Source: JARRPM01 sp963792815 (GTDB lineage Bacteria > Pseudomonadota > Gammaproteobacteria > Pseudomonadales > Halieaceae). From it: a stretch of 64,000 nt of DNA. The notes under the pieces were generated by a model, which saw only the letters and a program-made list of their open reading frames with translations, was not told where the DNA came from and searched no databases. The translations under genes and the position numbers were made by a program. The stretch covers positions 310,001 through 374,000 of the forward strand of contig CAWBXR010000011.1 in the NCBI GenBank assembly GCA_963792815.1, read 5' to 3'. This document shows, one piece after another, positions 16,016 to 24,632 of this stretch; positions within the stretch are counted from its first letter, which is position 1; the number at the start of each line of letters is the position of its first letter.

Positions 16016-17971
16016 CTAGCCTGATACTTCTATAGGCTTACCGATTTTCAGGTTATTCGCGGGCGAGGAGATATTGAATCTAGGCCCCAGCCGCTGCTCC
16101 ACAGCCGCCACGATTCCCTGGCTATCGAGACCAACCCAGGCCCTTTGCTCTTGCTGGCTACCGTGCTCTATAAACTGGTCTGGGATTCCGAGGTTCAGAA
16201 TGCCCGATGCTAAACCATTTTTGACTATTACGTCTGTGACGAGACTGCCCGCGCCTCCCGCCAATGCATTGTCCTCCAGGGTTACCAGAAGCTCGTGCCG
16301 TGAAGCTACCTCCAGCACCATCCCCTCATCCAACGGCTTAACCCACCGCATGTCCACCACAGTCGCGTTCAGTTCCTCCGCCGCAGCCATCGCCTCATTC
16401 AACAACGCCCCGAAACTCAAAATAGCCACCCGCTCACCGCGCCGCACTTCCACCGCCTTGCCGATCTCCATCGCCGTCATTTCATTGGCGATAATGGCCC
16501 CCGGCCCGGTTCCCCTGGGGTAGCGAATGGCGGCGGGCCCCTTGTGCTGGTAGGCGGTATACAGCATCTGCCTGCATTCGTTCTCGTCAGAGGGCGCGCC
16601 GATCACCATGTTCGGGATGCAGCGCAGGAAGCTGAGGTCGAAAGCCCCGTGGTGGGTGGGGCCGTCCTGGCCGACCAGGCCGGCGCGATCGATGGCGAAG
16701 GTCACGTCCAGGTTTTGCAGGGCCACGTCGTGGATCAGCTGGTCGTAGCCGCGCTGCAGGAAGGTGGAGTAGATGGCGACTACTGGCTTCAGGCCGTCGC
16801 AGGCCATCCCCGCGGCCAGGGTGATGGCGTGCTGCTCGGCAATCGCCACATCGTAATAGCGGTCCTTGAAGCGCCTGGCGAAATCCACCATGCCGGAGCC
16901 TTCGCACATGGCCGGGGTGATGCCCACCAGGCGTTTGTCCTGCTCGGCCATGTCGCACAGCCAGCGGCCGAAAACATCCTGGTACTTGGGCAGCTTCGGG
17001 GCGACCGGTGCGGGGGCGGCCAGAGCGGGCCCCTTCGGCTTGGCCTCTATCTTGTTGACCGCGTGGTAGCCCACCGGGTCCGCCTCGGCGGGGGCAAAAC
17101 CCTTGCCCTTCATGGTACGTATGTGCAGGAATTGCGGGCCTTCCAGCTCTTTCATATTCTCCAGGGTCTGGACCAGTCCCGGCAGGTCGTGGCCGTCGAG
17201 GGGGCCGATATAGTGAAAGCCCAGCTCCTCGAACATGGTGCCGGGGGCCACCATGCCTTTCATGTGTTCCTCGGTGCGCTTGGCCAGCTCCCAGGCCGGG
17301 CGTATCTTCTCCAGCACCTTTTTTGAGCCCTCGCGCATGGCGATATAGGTCTTGCTCGCCCAGATCTTGGCGAAATAGGTGGCGAGCCCGCCCAGGTTGT
17401 GCCCGATCGACATCTGGTTGTCGTTCAGTATCACCAGCATGTTGGGCCGCTCGTGCCCGGCATGTGCCAGTGCCTCGAAGGCCATGCCGCCGGTGATGGC
17501 GCCGTCACCTATTACCGCGATGACCTTGCGGTCGATGCCCTGGTGTTTGGCCGCCAGGGCCATGCCCATGGCGGCTGAGATGCTGGTGGAGGAATGGCCG
17601 ACCCCGAAGGTGTCGTATTCGCTTTCGCTGCGCTTGGGAAAGCCCGCCAGCCCGCCGGCCTGGCGCATGCTGTGCATCTGCCGCATCCGGCCGGTCAGGA
17701 TCTTGTGGGGGTAGGTCTGGTGACCGACATCCCAGACAATGCGGTCCTGGGGTGTGTTGTAGATGTAGTGCAGGGCCACGGTGAGTTCGACCACGCCCAG
17801 CCCCGCCCCGAAATGTCCGCCGGACTGCCCGATGCTGTAAAGCAGGTAGCTGCGCAGTTCCCGGGTGAGTTGCTTCAGCTGCGCCATGTTCAGCTCGCGC
17901 AGGGAAGCGCCCTGGTCGATGGTATCCAGCAGGGGGGTCGCGGGTGGTAGTACGGGAATTTCCGAGAGCAT
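16016..17971 (-). CDS. dxs: 1-deoxy-D-xylulose-5-phosphate synthase
   Basis: Thiamine-diphosphate enzyme condensing pyruvate and glyceraldehyde 3-phosphate at the start of the MEP isoprenoid pathway. It has 651 residues. The ThDP motif GDGAITGGMAFEALAHAG (about 155) ends in LVILNDNQMSIG. GHQTYPHKILTGR and the transketolase pyrimidine domain with RAGLVGQDGPTHHGAFD are also present. ATG 17971 fits the family start (LREL.MAQLKQLTRELR). The last dozen codons are in noticeably AT-richer DNA, suggesting the island boundary reaches into the 3' end. In pseudomonads dxs lies next to ispA and xseB. Here the 8-kb island separates them. Confidence 0.96.
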   Translation of the reverse strand: MLSEIPVLPPATPLLDTIDQGASLRELNMAQLKQLTRELRSYLLYSIGQSGGHFGAGLGVVELTVALHYIYNTPQDRIVWDVGHQTYPHKILTGRMRQMHSMRQAGGLAGFPKRSESEYDTFGVGHSSTSISAAMGMALAAKHQGIDRKVIAVIGDGAITGGMAFEALAHAGHERPNMLVILNDNQMSIGHNLGGLATYFAKIWASKTYIAMREGSKKVLEKIRPAWELAKRTEEHMKGMVAPGTMFEELGFHYIGPLDGHDLPGLVQTLENMKELEGPQFLHIRTMKGKGFAPAEADPVGYHAVNKIEAKPKGPALAAPAPVAPKLPKYQDVFGRWLCDMAEQDKRLVGITPAMCEGSGMVDFARRFKDRYYDVAIAEQHAITLAAGMACDGLKPVVAIYSTFLQRGYDQLIHDVALQNLDVTFAIDRAGLVGQDGPTHHGAFDLSFLRCIPNMVIGAPSDENECRQMLYTAYQHKGPAAIRYPRGTGPGAIIANEMTAMEIGKAVEVRRGERVAILSFGALLNEAMAAAEELNATVVDMRWVKPLDEGMVLEVASRHELLVTLEDNALAGGAGSLVTDVIVKNGLASGILNLGIPDQFIEHGSQQEQRAWVGLDSQGIVAAVEQRLGPRFNISSPANNLKIGKPIEVSG

Positions 17972-18010
17972 AGGCGCGATTCTAGCGCATAATCGGCCAA
18001 AAGTAGCCCA

Positions 18011-18757
18011 TTAGCGTGGGTTGCTGCGGGCCGCGTAAGCCTCTGTTTGCTCCTGCGCCAGGCTGTTTTGCAGCAGCACTGATATCCTCAGGTAACCGTG
18101 CTCGTTGAGATTTATCCCGTCCAGGCGGAAAAAGTCAGGGTTCGGGGAGCCATTTCCCCGTGTTAACAGCGAGTTGGGGTCGAGAATGCGGACTTCCGGT
18201 CTTCCCTTTGCCCACTGCTGCAGGAGGTCGGTGACCCTGTCAATCTTCGCGTAATCCTTGGTGTATAGCGGGGTCTTGACCGGTGCAAAGATATAATACT
18301 CCCGGGCAACACCATAGGACTCATCCAGCTCAACCAGGTTGCTGATGGCGGTTACCAGTTCCTCTGCGGATTTATTATCCCGGATATGAAATTCACTGGG
18401 GCCGGGCAGCAACACCAGGGCACTGGGCTGGTAGTGGCTGACCAGTTCCGAGTGGTAGTGGGTGATATCTTCAATTGTGGCGTTGCCGAGGCCCCGCATA
18501 AGCACTGGCCTGGGGCTGAGCAGGTCCTCCAGCCCGGTCCAGAGAGTCACCTGCCGGCCCCCGAGGATCACAACCGGCTCCAGCGGCAGTTGGCTTGACT
18601 GGTCGGCGGCGGTGTAGGCTGCCACCTCGTCGGCCCAGGCTTCGGGGGACGTGTCCATGGACGCCAGCATATCCCGTGACACCAGGTAAGCCAGGTGAAT
18701 GATGGGAAGCAGCAGTAAAACTGCGCAAAAAGTGCGAATGGCATTCCAGGAGTACAT
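18011..18757 (-). CDS. SGNH/GDSL-hydrolase-like membrane-anchored protein
   Basis: About 248 residues from ATG 18757 (MYSWNAIRTFC). One N-terminal hydrophobic segment, FCAVLLLLPIIHLAYLV, serves as a signal anchor. LVLLPGPSEFHIRD and the C-terminal DGINLNEHGYLRISVLL resemble blocks III and V of SGNH hydrolases (DGxHLNxxGY, with Asn in place of His here). No clear GDS block I is visible; VVILGGRQV is the nearest equivalent. The catalytic His position reads Asn, so activity is doubtful. An upstream ATG at 18799 would add 14 unlikely residues and run through an inverted repeat. Function unknown. Confidence 0.55.
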   Translation of the reverse strand: MYSWNAIRTFCAVLLLLPIIHLAYLVSRDMLASMDTSPEAWADEVAAYTAADQSSQLPLEPVVILGGRQVTLWTGLEDLLSPRPVLMRGLGNATIEDITHYHSELVSHYQPSALVLLPGPSEFHIRDNKSAEELVTAISNLVELDESYGVAREYYIFAPVKTPLYTKDYAKIDRVTDLLQQWAKGRPEVRILDPNSLLTRGNGSPNPDFFRLDGINLNEHGYLRISVLLQNSLAQEQTEAYAARSNPR

Positions 18758-18778
18758 GCCCCGGGCCCCGGTTGATAT

Positions 18779-18795
18779 GACACAGGAAGTGTGTC
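18779..18795. repeat. Perfect inverted repeat upstream of the SGNH-like gene
   Basis: GACACA-GGAAG-TGTGTC, with 6-base arms and a 5-base loop, in the divergent region between the SGNH-like gene and the diguanylate cyclase gene. It could be an operator or an RNA hairpin. Function unknown. Confidence 0.35.
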
Positions 18796-18894
18796 GCAAA
18801 AGCCCCTCACTGGCAACGCGGCCCCCTGTGACACGGTTCGCAGCTTGAGCCCCAAAGTTTATGTTTATAGCAGCTTGGGTGTAGGATTCGGCTC

Positions 18895-20094
18895 ATGATC
18901 TATCAGCGCCACATTCCCCCCGACGAACTGTTCACTGCCCAGCTTGAAGCGCTGATGCAGAATGGCCGCATCGCGACGCTCGGCGCGCAGCTGGTGGGTG
19001 TGCTGGCCACTATTCTCCTGTTCTGGCAGTACGTCCCCCTTTCGGTAACGCTGTTGTGGGCGGCGGGCTTTTTTATTCTGCTGCTGCTGCGCTCACTGCA
19101 AATGAGCAACGCGCTGGTGGATCGCAGTTACCAGACCAGGCCCCGGCGGGTATTCTGGCAGTTACTCCTGGGTACGGCCCTCACCGGAGCCATCTGGGCT
19201 GTTGCCTATATCTATGCGGCCAGCAGGGTGCCGGTCACCATGCAGTACATGTTTCTGCTGATCATCGTGATGATCACGGCCTTCTCCCTGGGCTATTCAG
19301 TTATGGTGCGGGAATATTTCGTGGTGTATGTCTTCGCCTCACTGTGGCCCATAGCCTGGTGGAGCCTCGTGCACTACTGGGATCATTCCAACAACCTGTT
19401 GATCGGCCTGTTGCTGCTGGCATTTTGCGCTTTGCTCATCTCGGTCAGCGACCGGGTCTACAATTCATTTCGCAACATGATCTCGCTCAACTGGGAGCGC
19501 GAGACCATGGCCCAGGAGCTGGGGGACCTCACTACCTCCCTGCGTGAGCGCAATCGCCAGTTGCGGGATGCCCGGCGCCAGCTTACCGACCTTGCCAATG
19601 TCGACGAGCTGACCGGCCTCGGCAACCGGCGCCTTATCAACAAGGTGCTGCAGGACGAAATCAACCGCGCCCGTCGCGGCAATACTTGCCTGGCGGTGAT
19701 CCTGCTGGATGTGGATTATTTCAAGGACTACAACGACAACTATGGCCACCCGGCCGGCGATGCCGTACTGAAACGACTCGCGGACGTTATGCAGCGCGCC
19801 ACCAGTCGTGCCGGTGAAATGGTGGGTCGCTACGGGGGTGAGGAGTTTATCCTGGTGTTGCCCGGTGCCTCGGTTGAGGCTGCCGTGCGTACGGCAGAGC
19901 GCCTCAAGGAGCTGGTGTCTGTCGAGGCGATACCCCACGAAAAGTCTCCCCAGGGCGGCAACATCACGGTCAGCCAGGGTGTGGTCAGTGTCACACCGAA
20001 TGCCGAGCTCACGGCGGCAGATATCATCAAGCGCGCGGATACGGCTCTGTACCAGGCGAAGCACCAGGGCCGCAACACGATCAGTATCGGTTGA
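18895..20094 (+). CDS. Membrane-bound diguanylate cyclase (GGDEF)
   Basis: Synthesises c-di-GMP from two GTP. The 399-residue protein has five or six hydrophobic helices in residues about 25-190. A linker helix carrying LRERNRQLRDARRQLTDLA leads into a GGDEF domain (about 235-398). The domain opens with DELTGLGNRRL and has the active site GGEEF at 314-318. The product-inhibition I-site, normally RxxD, reads RAGE at 305-308, so feedback control may be weakened. No recognised sensory domain is seen in the membrane part. ATG 18895 gives a plausible cytoplasmic N-terminus. It is divergent from the SGNH-like gene. Confidence 0.93.
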   Translation: MIYQRHIPPDELFTAQLEALMQNGRIATLGAQLVGVLATILLFWQYVPLSVTLLWAAGFFILLLLRSLQMSNALVDRSYQTRPRRVFWQLLLGTALTGAIWAVAYIYAASRVPVTMQYMFLLIIVMITAFSLGYSVMVREYFVVYVFASLWPIAWWSLVHYWDHSNNLLIGLLLLAFCALLISVSDRVYNSFRNMISLNWERETMAQELGDLTTSLRERNRQLRDARRQLTDLANVDELTGLGNRRLINKVLQDEINRARRGNTCLAVILLDVDYFKDYNDNYGHPAGDAVLKRLADVMQRATSRAGEMVGRYGGEEFILVLPGASVEAAVRTAERLKELVSVEAIPHEKSPQGGNITVSQGVVSVTPNAELTAADIIKRADTALYQAKHQGRNTISIG

Positions 20095-20098
20095 GCCT

Positions 20099-20503
20099 TC
20101 AGTAAGACGAATCCTTGAAGCGATGAATCTGGCGTCGCTGCCGTTTGTCGGGTCGCTGCGCAGGGCGGTCAATCATGCCGCCTGCAGCTTTGCGCGCCGC
20201 GGCTGCCTCCTCGCGCTTGGCAACACTCTGGGCAGTTTCTTCGTACAACAACTGGGCCTCGGGGGCGCCACGGCGCTGCTCACTCAGGGCTTTCACCACG
20301 ACCACGCGCTCGTCCCAGCCCTGGCGGATATGGAGGGTGTCGCCTTCACAGATTTCACGGGACACTTTTACCCGCTGCCCGGCCAGTTGCACCTTGCCGC
20401 CTTCCACCGCGGCCTTGGCCAGGCTGCGGGTCTTGAAAAAACGCGCCGCCCACAACCATTTATCCAGTCGGAGTTTGTCGCCGGGCTGGTATCTGTCAGT
20501 CAT
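20099..20503 (-). CDS. hslR: Heat shock protein 15 homologue (S4 RNA-binding)
   Basis: Hsp15 binds free 50S subunits carrying stalled nascent peptidyl-tRNA and helps recycle them. From ATG 20503 (MTDRYQPGDKLRLDKWLWAA) it is 134 residues. An N-terminal S4 domain contains RLDKWLWAARFFKTRSLA and GGKVQLAGQRVK. A basic C-terminal tail is rich in Arg and Lys. Its 5' end overlaps the 3' end of yrfG, a pairing conserved in enterics and pseudomonads. Confidence 0.9.
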   Translation of the reverse strand: MTDRYQPGDKLRLDKWLWAARFFKTRSLAKAAVEGGKVQLAGQRVKVSREICEGDTLHIRQGWDERVVVVKALSEQRRGAPEAQLLYEETAQSVAKREEAAAARKAAGGMIDRPAQRPDKRQRRQIHRFKDSSY

Positions 20504-21164
20504 GGCCGGGCAGTCCTTGCATGATCTCATCGAAATGGTGGATGCCCGGGAAGCGGGTGCTCAGGCGTTTCTGCTCCTGGCTATCGGGCTGGAGCAGGGT
20601 CAGCAGGTGGGCGATGCCATAGTCCCGGGCCGAGTCCAGCACCCGCTCGGTGTCATCGATCAGCAGGGTCCTGCCCGGGTCGAAGGGGTGCAGCGCCTGC
20701 AGCTTGTGCCAGAAGGCCTGCTCTTCCTTGGGCGCCTGCAGGTCGTGGGATACCACCACCCGGTCGAACCAGCCGGTGATGTCCACGTTGGCCATCTTGA
20801 TCTCCAGGGTTTTGCGGTGGGCATTGGTCACCATGACCACGTCCTGCCGGCTGGCATGCAGTCTTGCGAGGAACTCCAGGGCGAACGGCCGCACCCGGAT
20901 CATATGCTGGATCTCCCGCTTCAGGGCCGGAATATCCATCTCGAGCTGCTCCGACCAGTGATCCAGGCTATACCACTGCAGGGTGCCCTCATCGCTGTGG
21001 AAAGTATCCCGCAGGTGGGCGGCGGATGCCTCTTCGCTGATCCGGTGCTTGGCCGCATACTGCCGGGGCAGGTGATCCATCCAGAAATAGTTGTCGAAGT
21101 GCAAATCCAGCAGCGTGCCGTCCATGTCCAGCAGTACGGTATCGATTGCGTCCCAGTCGATCAT
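20496..21164 (-). CDS. yrfG: GMP/IMP nucleotidase, HAD superfamily
   Basis: Haloacid-dehalogenase-fold 5'-nucleotidase (YrfG acts on GMP and IMP in E. coli). 222 residues from ATG 21164 (MIDWDAIDTVLLDMDGTLLD). The nucleophile and acid are D13 and D15. Motif II is VMVTNAHRKTLEIK, and motif IV is RTLLIDDTERVLDSARDYGI. A further 31 upstream in-frame codons are outside the family. It overlaps hslR by 8 bases and diverges from cysQ. Confidence 0.9.
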   Translation of the reverse strand: MIDWDAIDTVLLDMDGTLLDLHFDNYFWMDHLPRQYAAKHRISEEASAAHLRDTFHSDEGTLQWYSLDHWSEQLEMDIPALKREIQHMIRVRPFALEFLARLHASRQDVVMVTNAHRKTLEIKMANVDITGWFDRVVVSHDLQAPKEEQAFWHKLQALHPFDPGRTLLIDDTERVLDSARDYGIAHLLTLLQPDSQEQKRLSTRFPGIHHFDEIMQGLPGHD

Positions 21165-21268
21165 ATTCCCAGCCCTTTGTCGTGGCGTGATTATGCCCGT
21201 TTTTCGCGGGCATGGCAGCGCCCGCCTGCGACAGTGGTATAGTGGCCGGGGTCTCATTGGGAGGATAT

Positions 21269-22111
21269 GTGCAGGAATTAGCGAGCCTCGTCGATCCGCT
21301 GCTGGAGCTGTGCAGGGAGGCCGGGGCGCTCATTTGTCGTCATTACCACGCCCCGGGCAACGACTTCGAGTACAAGGACGACAAGTCGCCCCTCACCCTG
21401 GCCGATACGGAATCCAATGCCCTGTTGCAGGCGGGATTGGCAGCGCTGGATGTGCAGCTGCCCATCCTGTCGGAGGAATCGCCCCCCTCGGACCTGGTAG
21501 GGCGCCGCAGCTGGAAACGTTTCTGGCTGGTGGATCCCCTCGACGGCACCAGGGAGTTTCTCGCCGGTACCGGGGAGTTCACTATAAATATCGCCCTGAT
21601 CGAAGATCATCGGCCTGTGCTGGGTGTGCTTTACCTGCCGCTGGAGCAGACTGCTTTTGTCGGCATCCCGGGGCAGGTCGCCCATCGCTATCAGTATCTG
21701 CCCCAGGGCCATTGGCAGCGCCATGCCCTGGCGGTGCGCAAACTGACGCCGGGCAGTGACCTGGCGGTGCTGGCCAGTCGCCGCCATCGCAACGACAAAC
21801 TGGAGGCCTGCCTCGCCTGGCTGCGCCGGCACTGGGGCCCGATCCAGCGGCTCGATAGCGGCAGTGCCCTCAAGTTCTGCCAGCTGGCCCGGGGTGAGGG
21901 CGATTTCTACCCCCGCTTCTCGCCCTGCTGCGAATGGGACACTGCGGCGGGTCAGGCCGTGGTAGAAGCCGCCGGCGGCGCCCTGCTGGACATGGCGGGC
22001 AGGCCGCTTCGCTACAACTGTCAGGAATCACTGTACAGTCCGCACTTCTACGGGATTGCCGACATCGGGAACCCCCTGTGGCGCGATCTGCTGGCCGAGC
22101 GGCTGGCGTGA
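21269..22111 (+). CDS. cysQ: 3'(2'),5'-bisphosphate nucleotidase CysQ
   Basis: Hydrolyses 3'-phosphoadenosine 5'-phosphate to AMP, recycling the by-product of sulfate assimilation. It is an inositol-monophosphatase-fold enzyme that uses Mg. Motifs are KDDKSPLTLADTESN, ILSEES, WLVDPLDGTREFLAGTGEFT and CCEWDTAAGQAVVEAAGG. GTG 21269 preceded by GGGAGGAT is the best start, giving 280 residues. An in-frame start at 21212 adds residues unrelated to the family. It is divergent from yrfG, with a 104-base gap between them. Confidence 0.93.
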   Translation: MQELASLVDPLLELCREAGALICRHYHAPGNDFEYKDDKSPLTLADTESNALLQAGLAALDVQLPILSEESPPSDLVGRRSWKRFWLVDPLDGTREFLAGTGEFTINIALIEDHRPVLGVLYLPLEQTAFVGIPGQVAHRYQYLPQGHWQRHALAVRKLTPGSDLAVLASRRHRNDKLEACLAWLRRHWGPIQRLDSGSALKFCQLARGEGDFYPRFSPCCEWDTAAGQAVVEAAGGALLDMAGRPLRYNCQESLYSPHFYGIADIGNPLWRDLLAERLA

Positions 22112-22137
22112 CCCGCCCCATCCCCCGTCGAGAGTGC

Positions 22138-22165
22138 TTGTGCAGGACTTCCCTGTGGGTATAGA
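22138..22165 (+). promoter_or_regulatory. Promoter candidate upstream of the DUF465 gene
   Basis: TTGTGC at 22138-22143 and TATAGA at 22160-22165 are separated by 16 bases, 46 bases before the DUF465 start. Sequence match only. Confidence 0.4.
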
Positions 22166-22210
22166 GTTGGGCTCCTGAAGCACAACAGTAGTGGTATTGC
22201 CGGTTAAAGG

Positions 22211-22456
22211 ATGAGCGAGTTTACCCACAATGGCGCCGGGTCCGGCGACGACGCAGCCAATGAGCCGCTTACCCCCGCCATGCGCCTGCTGCAGCTGCAG
22301 ACCCGGCACCGGGTGCTGGACAGCAAAATAGCCGAACTCCACAGCTTTCCCTACCAGAACCAGATTCTTCTGCAGCGCCTGAAAAAGGAAAAGCTCCGGC
22401 TCAAGGACTCCATCGAGCGCCTCAAAGACGAGATGATTCCCGATCTCAACGCCTGA
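22211..22456 (+). CDS. DUF465 (YdcH-like) small protein
   Basis: An 81-residue charged helical protein. The C-terminal part, LLQLQTRHRVLDSKIAELH to LKKEKLRLKDSIERL, is the DUF465 pattern of two helices forming an antiparallel coiled coil. The cellular role of the family is unknown. It has its own likely promoter at 22138-22165 and an AAAGGATG ribosome binding context. It is convergent with ogt, with only 5 bases between the genes. Confidence 0.85.
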   Translation: MSEFTHNGAGSGDDAANEPLTPAMRLLQLQTRHRVLDSKIAELHSFPYQNQILLQRLKKEKLRLKDSIERLKDEMIPDLNA

Positions 22457-22461
22457 CGGCG

Positions 22462-22948
22462 TCAACTGCCAAAAGGCAGTTCACCCAGCGATCCCTCCAG
22501 CTCAAGCAACTGCCGCTTGATGCCAAGCCCCCCGGCAAAGCCTGTCAGCGAGCCGTCGCTGCCTATCACCCGATGGCAGGGCACCACCACCGGCAGCGGA
22601 TTGCGGCCGTTGGCCGCTCCCACCGCCCGGACCGCGGTCGGCCTGTCGATGGCCATGGCAATATCGCGATAGCTGCGCAGCTCGCCGTGGGGGATAGCGG
22701 AGAGCGCCGCCCACACCGCACGCTGGAAGTCCGTGCCTCTGGGCTCCAGCGGCAGCTGAAAGTGGTCCCGGGTACCGGCGAAATAGTCGCGCAACTGGCG
22801 CGCGCAGGCCTCCAGCACCGGATCACTCATCGGCTTGGTCTGCAGCCGCACTGCTGTAGTGCCCCTCGAATTCAATTTTAACCAGGGCCGTACCGTTGGA
22901 AACCAGGCGTAACTTGCCGATCGGCGTATCCAGGAACTGGTAATTCAT
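22462..22948 (-). CDS. ogt: Methylated-DNA--protein-cysteine methyltransferase (apparent frameshift)
   Basis: Suicide repair protein that removes methyl groups from O6-methylguanine. The acceptor motif VVVPCHRVIG, the helix RAVWAALSAIPHGELRSYRD and AVGAANGRNPLP are intact. ATG at 22946-22948 gives MNYQFLDTPIGKLRLVSNG up to ADE and then a stop. Deleting one base at about 22825 joins it to DPVLEACARQLRDYF, the family sequence. The undisturbed frame by itself opens at 22875 with unrelated residues. The start overlaps the end of the Ada-AlkA gene by 4 bases, making one alkylation-repair operon. An insertion error is more likely than true loss. Confidence 0.88.
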
Positions 22949-24375
22949 GGGCTCAGGCTCCTCCAGAGCAGGTTGGCGGCATAGGAGCGCCAGGGGCGCC
23001 AGTTTACGGCGTGGTGACTAAGCGGCTGGTTCGGGCCGGCAAGGGTCTGCCAGGCCTTTTCCAGCCCGAGGTCCTTGTTGGGGAAGATGTCAGGGTCGCC
23101 GCCACCGCGCATCGCGACCATGGCCAGGGTCCAGGGTCCCACTCCCGGGACCTGCTCCAGCGCGGCCAGGTCCAGTGTGTCCTCGCGGTCTCGAAATCGT
23201 GAACACAGGGTCCTCAGGCTGTCCCGGCGCCTGCCGGGCATGGGGAAATGGCTATCGTCCAGGTCGGCGAGTGCCCCGGCGCCGGGAAAAACAGGGTGCG
23301 CGGGGTCGTCGCAGGTTGCTGCCGCCAGGCGGCCGCAGATACTGCGTGCCGCGACGGTGCTGACCTGCTGGCCTACTATTGCGCGAACGGCCGCCTCGTA
23401 CAGCGACCAGTGCCCCGGCGCGCGCATCCCCGGAAATTGCACCAGCAGCGGGGCCAGGCCCGGGTCGCGCTGCAGGGTGTCACGGATAACAGCCGGGTTG
23501 GCATCCAGGTCGAACATGCGCCGCACTCTTGCAACGACAGGCAGCAACAGGCTCTGGTCCGGTGTTTCCAGCTCGAGTTGCAGGGCGTGACGGCCTGCCA
23601 GCGGGCTGACCCGCAGGGTGGCTGGCCCGCCGTCCAGGGACAGCCTGCGCTGGTAACAAGCGGCACTGACGCTTTCGACGCCGGCAATGGCGTGGCGCTC
23701 AAAAAAAGCGATGACGCTGTGCCAGTCGTAAGGGGGCCGATAGTGCAGCTGCAGCCGGATGCCGTTGCCGTTCGCTGTAGCGGCTCGCCTGCGGCGCAGT
23801 TCTCCCGGGGTCAGCCTGAAGCGTTTGCGCACCGCGTCATTGAAACGACGCACACTGCCAAACCCCGCGGCAAAGGCAACGTCGGTGATGGGCAGCATGG
23901 TTTCGCCCAGCAGCTTGCTGGCGAACAGCAGGCGCTGGTGCAGGGCAATGGCCTGGGGCGAGCAGCCGAGTTCGCGCTCGAACAGCTTGCGCAGGTAGCG
24001 TTCCCCGACACCCAGTCGTGCGGACAGGCTCACCAGCGACGCCTCGTTGAGCGCACCCTGTTGGATCAGGCTCAGTGCGCGCTGTACGGTCGTGGAGGTT
24101 CCGCGCCAGGCGGGGCTGTTCGGTGCGGACTCGGGCCGGCAGCGCAGGCAGGGGCGATAACCCGCCTCAGCCGCCTGGAAGGAGCTGCGAAAGTAGCTGA
24201 CATTTTTCTCGGCCGGCGCCCTGGCCGGGCAGACCGGACGGCAGTAGATGCCGGTGGTGCGCACCGCCAGGAAAAATTCGCCGTCGAAACGCGGGTCCCG
24301 GGACAGTCTCGCCTGGCGGCAGGTTTCCCGGTCCGGTGGTTCGATCTGCTTGCTTGTGGGAGGCTGGGCTGACAT
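22945..24375 (-). CDS. Ada-type regulator fused to AlkA DNA-3-methyladenine glycosylase II
   Basis: Three domains in 476 residues. Residues 1-85 are an Ada zinc domain with cysteines at 45, 49, 76 and 79 (GIYCRPVCPAR and RPCLRC); one of these accepts methyl from phosphotriesters in Ada. Residues about 90-195 are an AraC helix-turn-helix, including ITDVAFAAGFGSVRRFN. Residues about 205-476 are AlkA, with the helix-hairpin-helix QVPGVGPWTLAMVAMR and catalytic Asp435 in FPNKD. It therefore senses alkylation, activates transcription and excises damaged bases. The O6-methyltransferase is the adjacent ogt gene rather than being in the same chain. This Ada-AlkA arrangement is known in many bacteria. 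Confidence 0.93.
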   Translation of the reverse strand: MSAQPPTSKQIEPPDRETCRQARLSRDPRFDGEFFLAVRTTGIYCRPVCPARAPAEKNVSYFRSSFQAAEAGYRPCLRCRPESAPNSPAWRGTSTTVQRALSLIQQGALNEASLVSLSARLGVGERYLRKLFERELGCSPQAIALHQRLLFASKLLGETMLPITDVAFAAGFGSVRRFNDAVRKRFRLTPGELRRRRAATANGNGIRLQLHYRPPYDWHSVIAFFERHAIAGVESVSAACYQRRLSLDGGPATLRVSPLAGRHALQLELETPDQSLLLPVVARVRRMFDLDANPAVIRDTLQRDPGLAPLLVQFPGMRAPGHWSLYEAAVRAIVGQQVSTVAARSICGRLAAATCDDPAHPVFPGAGALADLDDSHFPMPGRRRDSLRTLCSRFRDREDTLDLAALEQVPGVGPWTLAMVAMRGGGDPDIFPNKDLGLEKAWQTLAGPNQPLSHHAVNWRPWRSYAANLLWRSLSP

Positions 24376-24517
24376 GGCTTCAATATAGGCCTGCCCGGTT
24401 CACGATACTAGCCGGAATCGGCCCTCATAGTCGTACCCGTCCCGCTGGATTTCCTGCCCGGGCGTATTAAACTGACTCGCTCGATAAAGCGACCGAACCC
24501 GAGAAGGAGAAAGCGTG

Positions 24518-24616
24518 ATGCGTCTAGTACTGATACCAGCCATGGCACTGCTGCTGATAGCGGAGATGCGCAAGGCCATCGACCGTTCGGACGCCTTCAT
24601 AGCCAGTATGCAGTGA
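24518..24616 (+). CDS. Possible small membrane protein, 32 residues
   Basis: ATG 24518 is preceded by GAGAAGGAGA at a good distance. It opens a 32-residue frame starting MRLVLIPAMALLLIAEMRKA, a hydrophobic helix followed by charged residues. It ends 16 bases before the AGMO-like gene. Family unknown. It could be a leader peptide or chance, and no homologue is recognised. Confidence 0.35.
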   Translation: MRLVLIPAMALLLIAEMRKAIDRSDAFIASMQ

Positions 24617-24632
24617 GCGCAGTTAACGCGTC

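Noticed and set aside
24400..24600. 66-codon minus-strand frame upstream of the AGMO-like gene
   Set aside because: No ribosome binding site or family match, and it opposes the better small plus-strand ORF.
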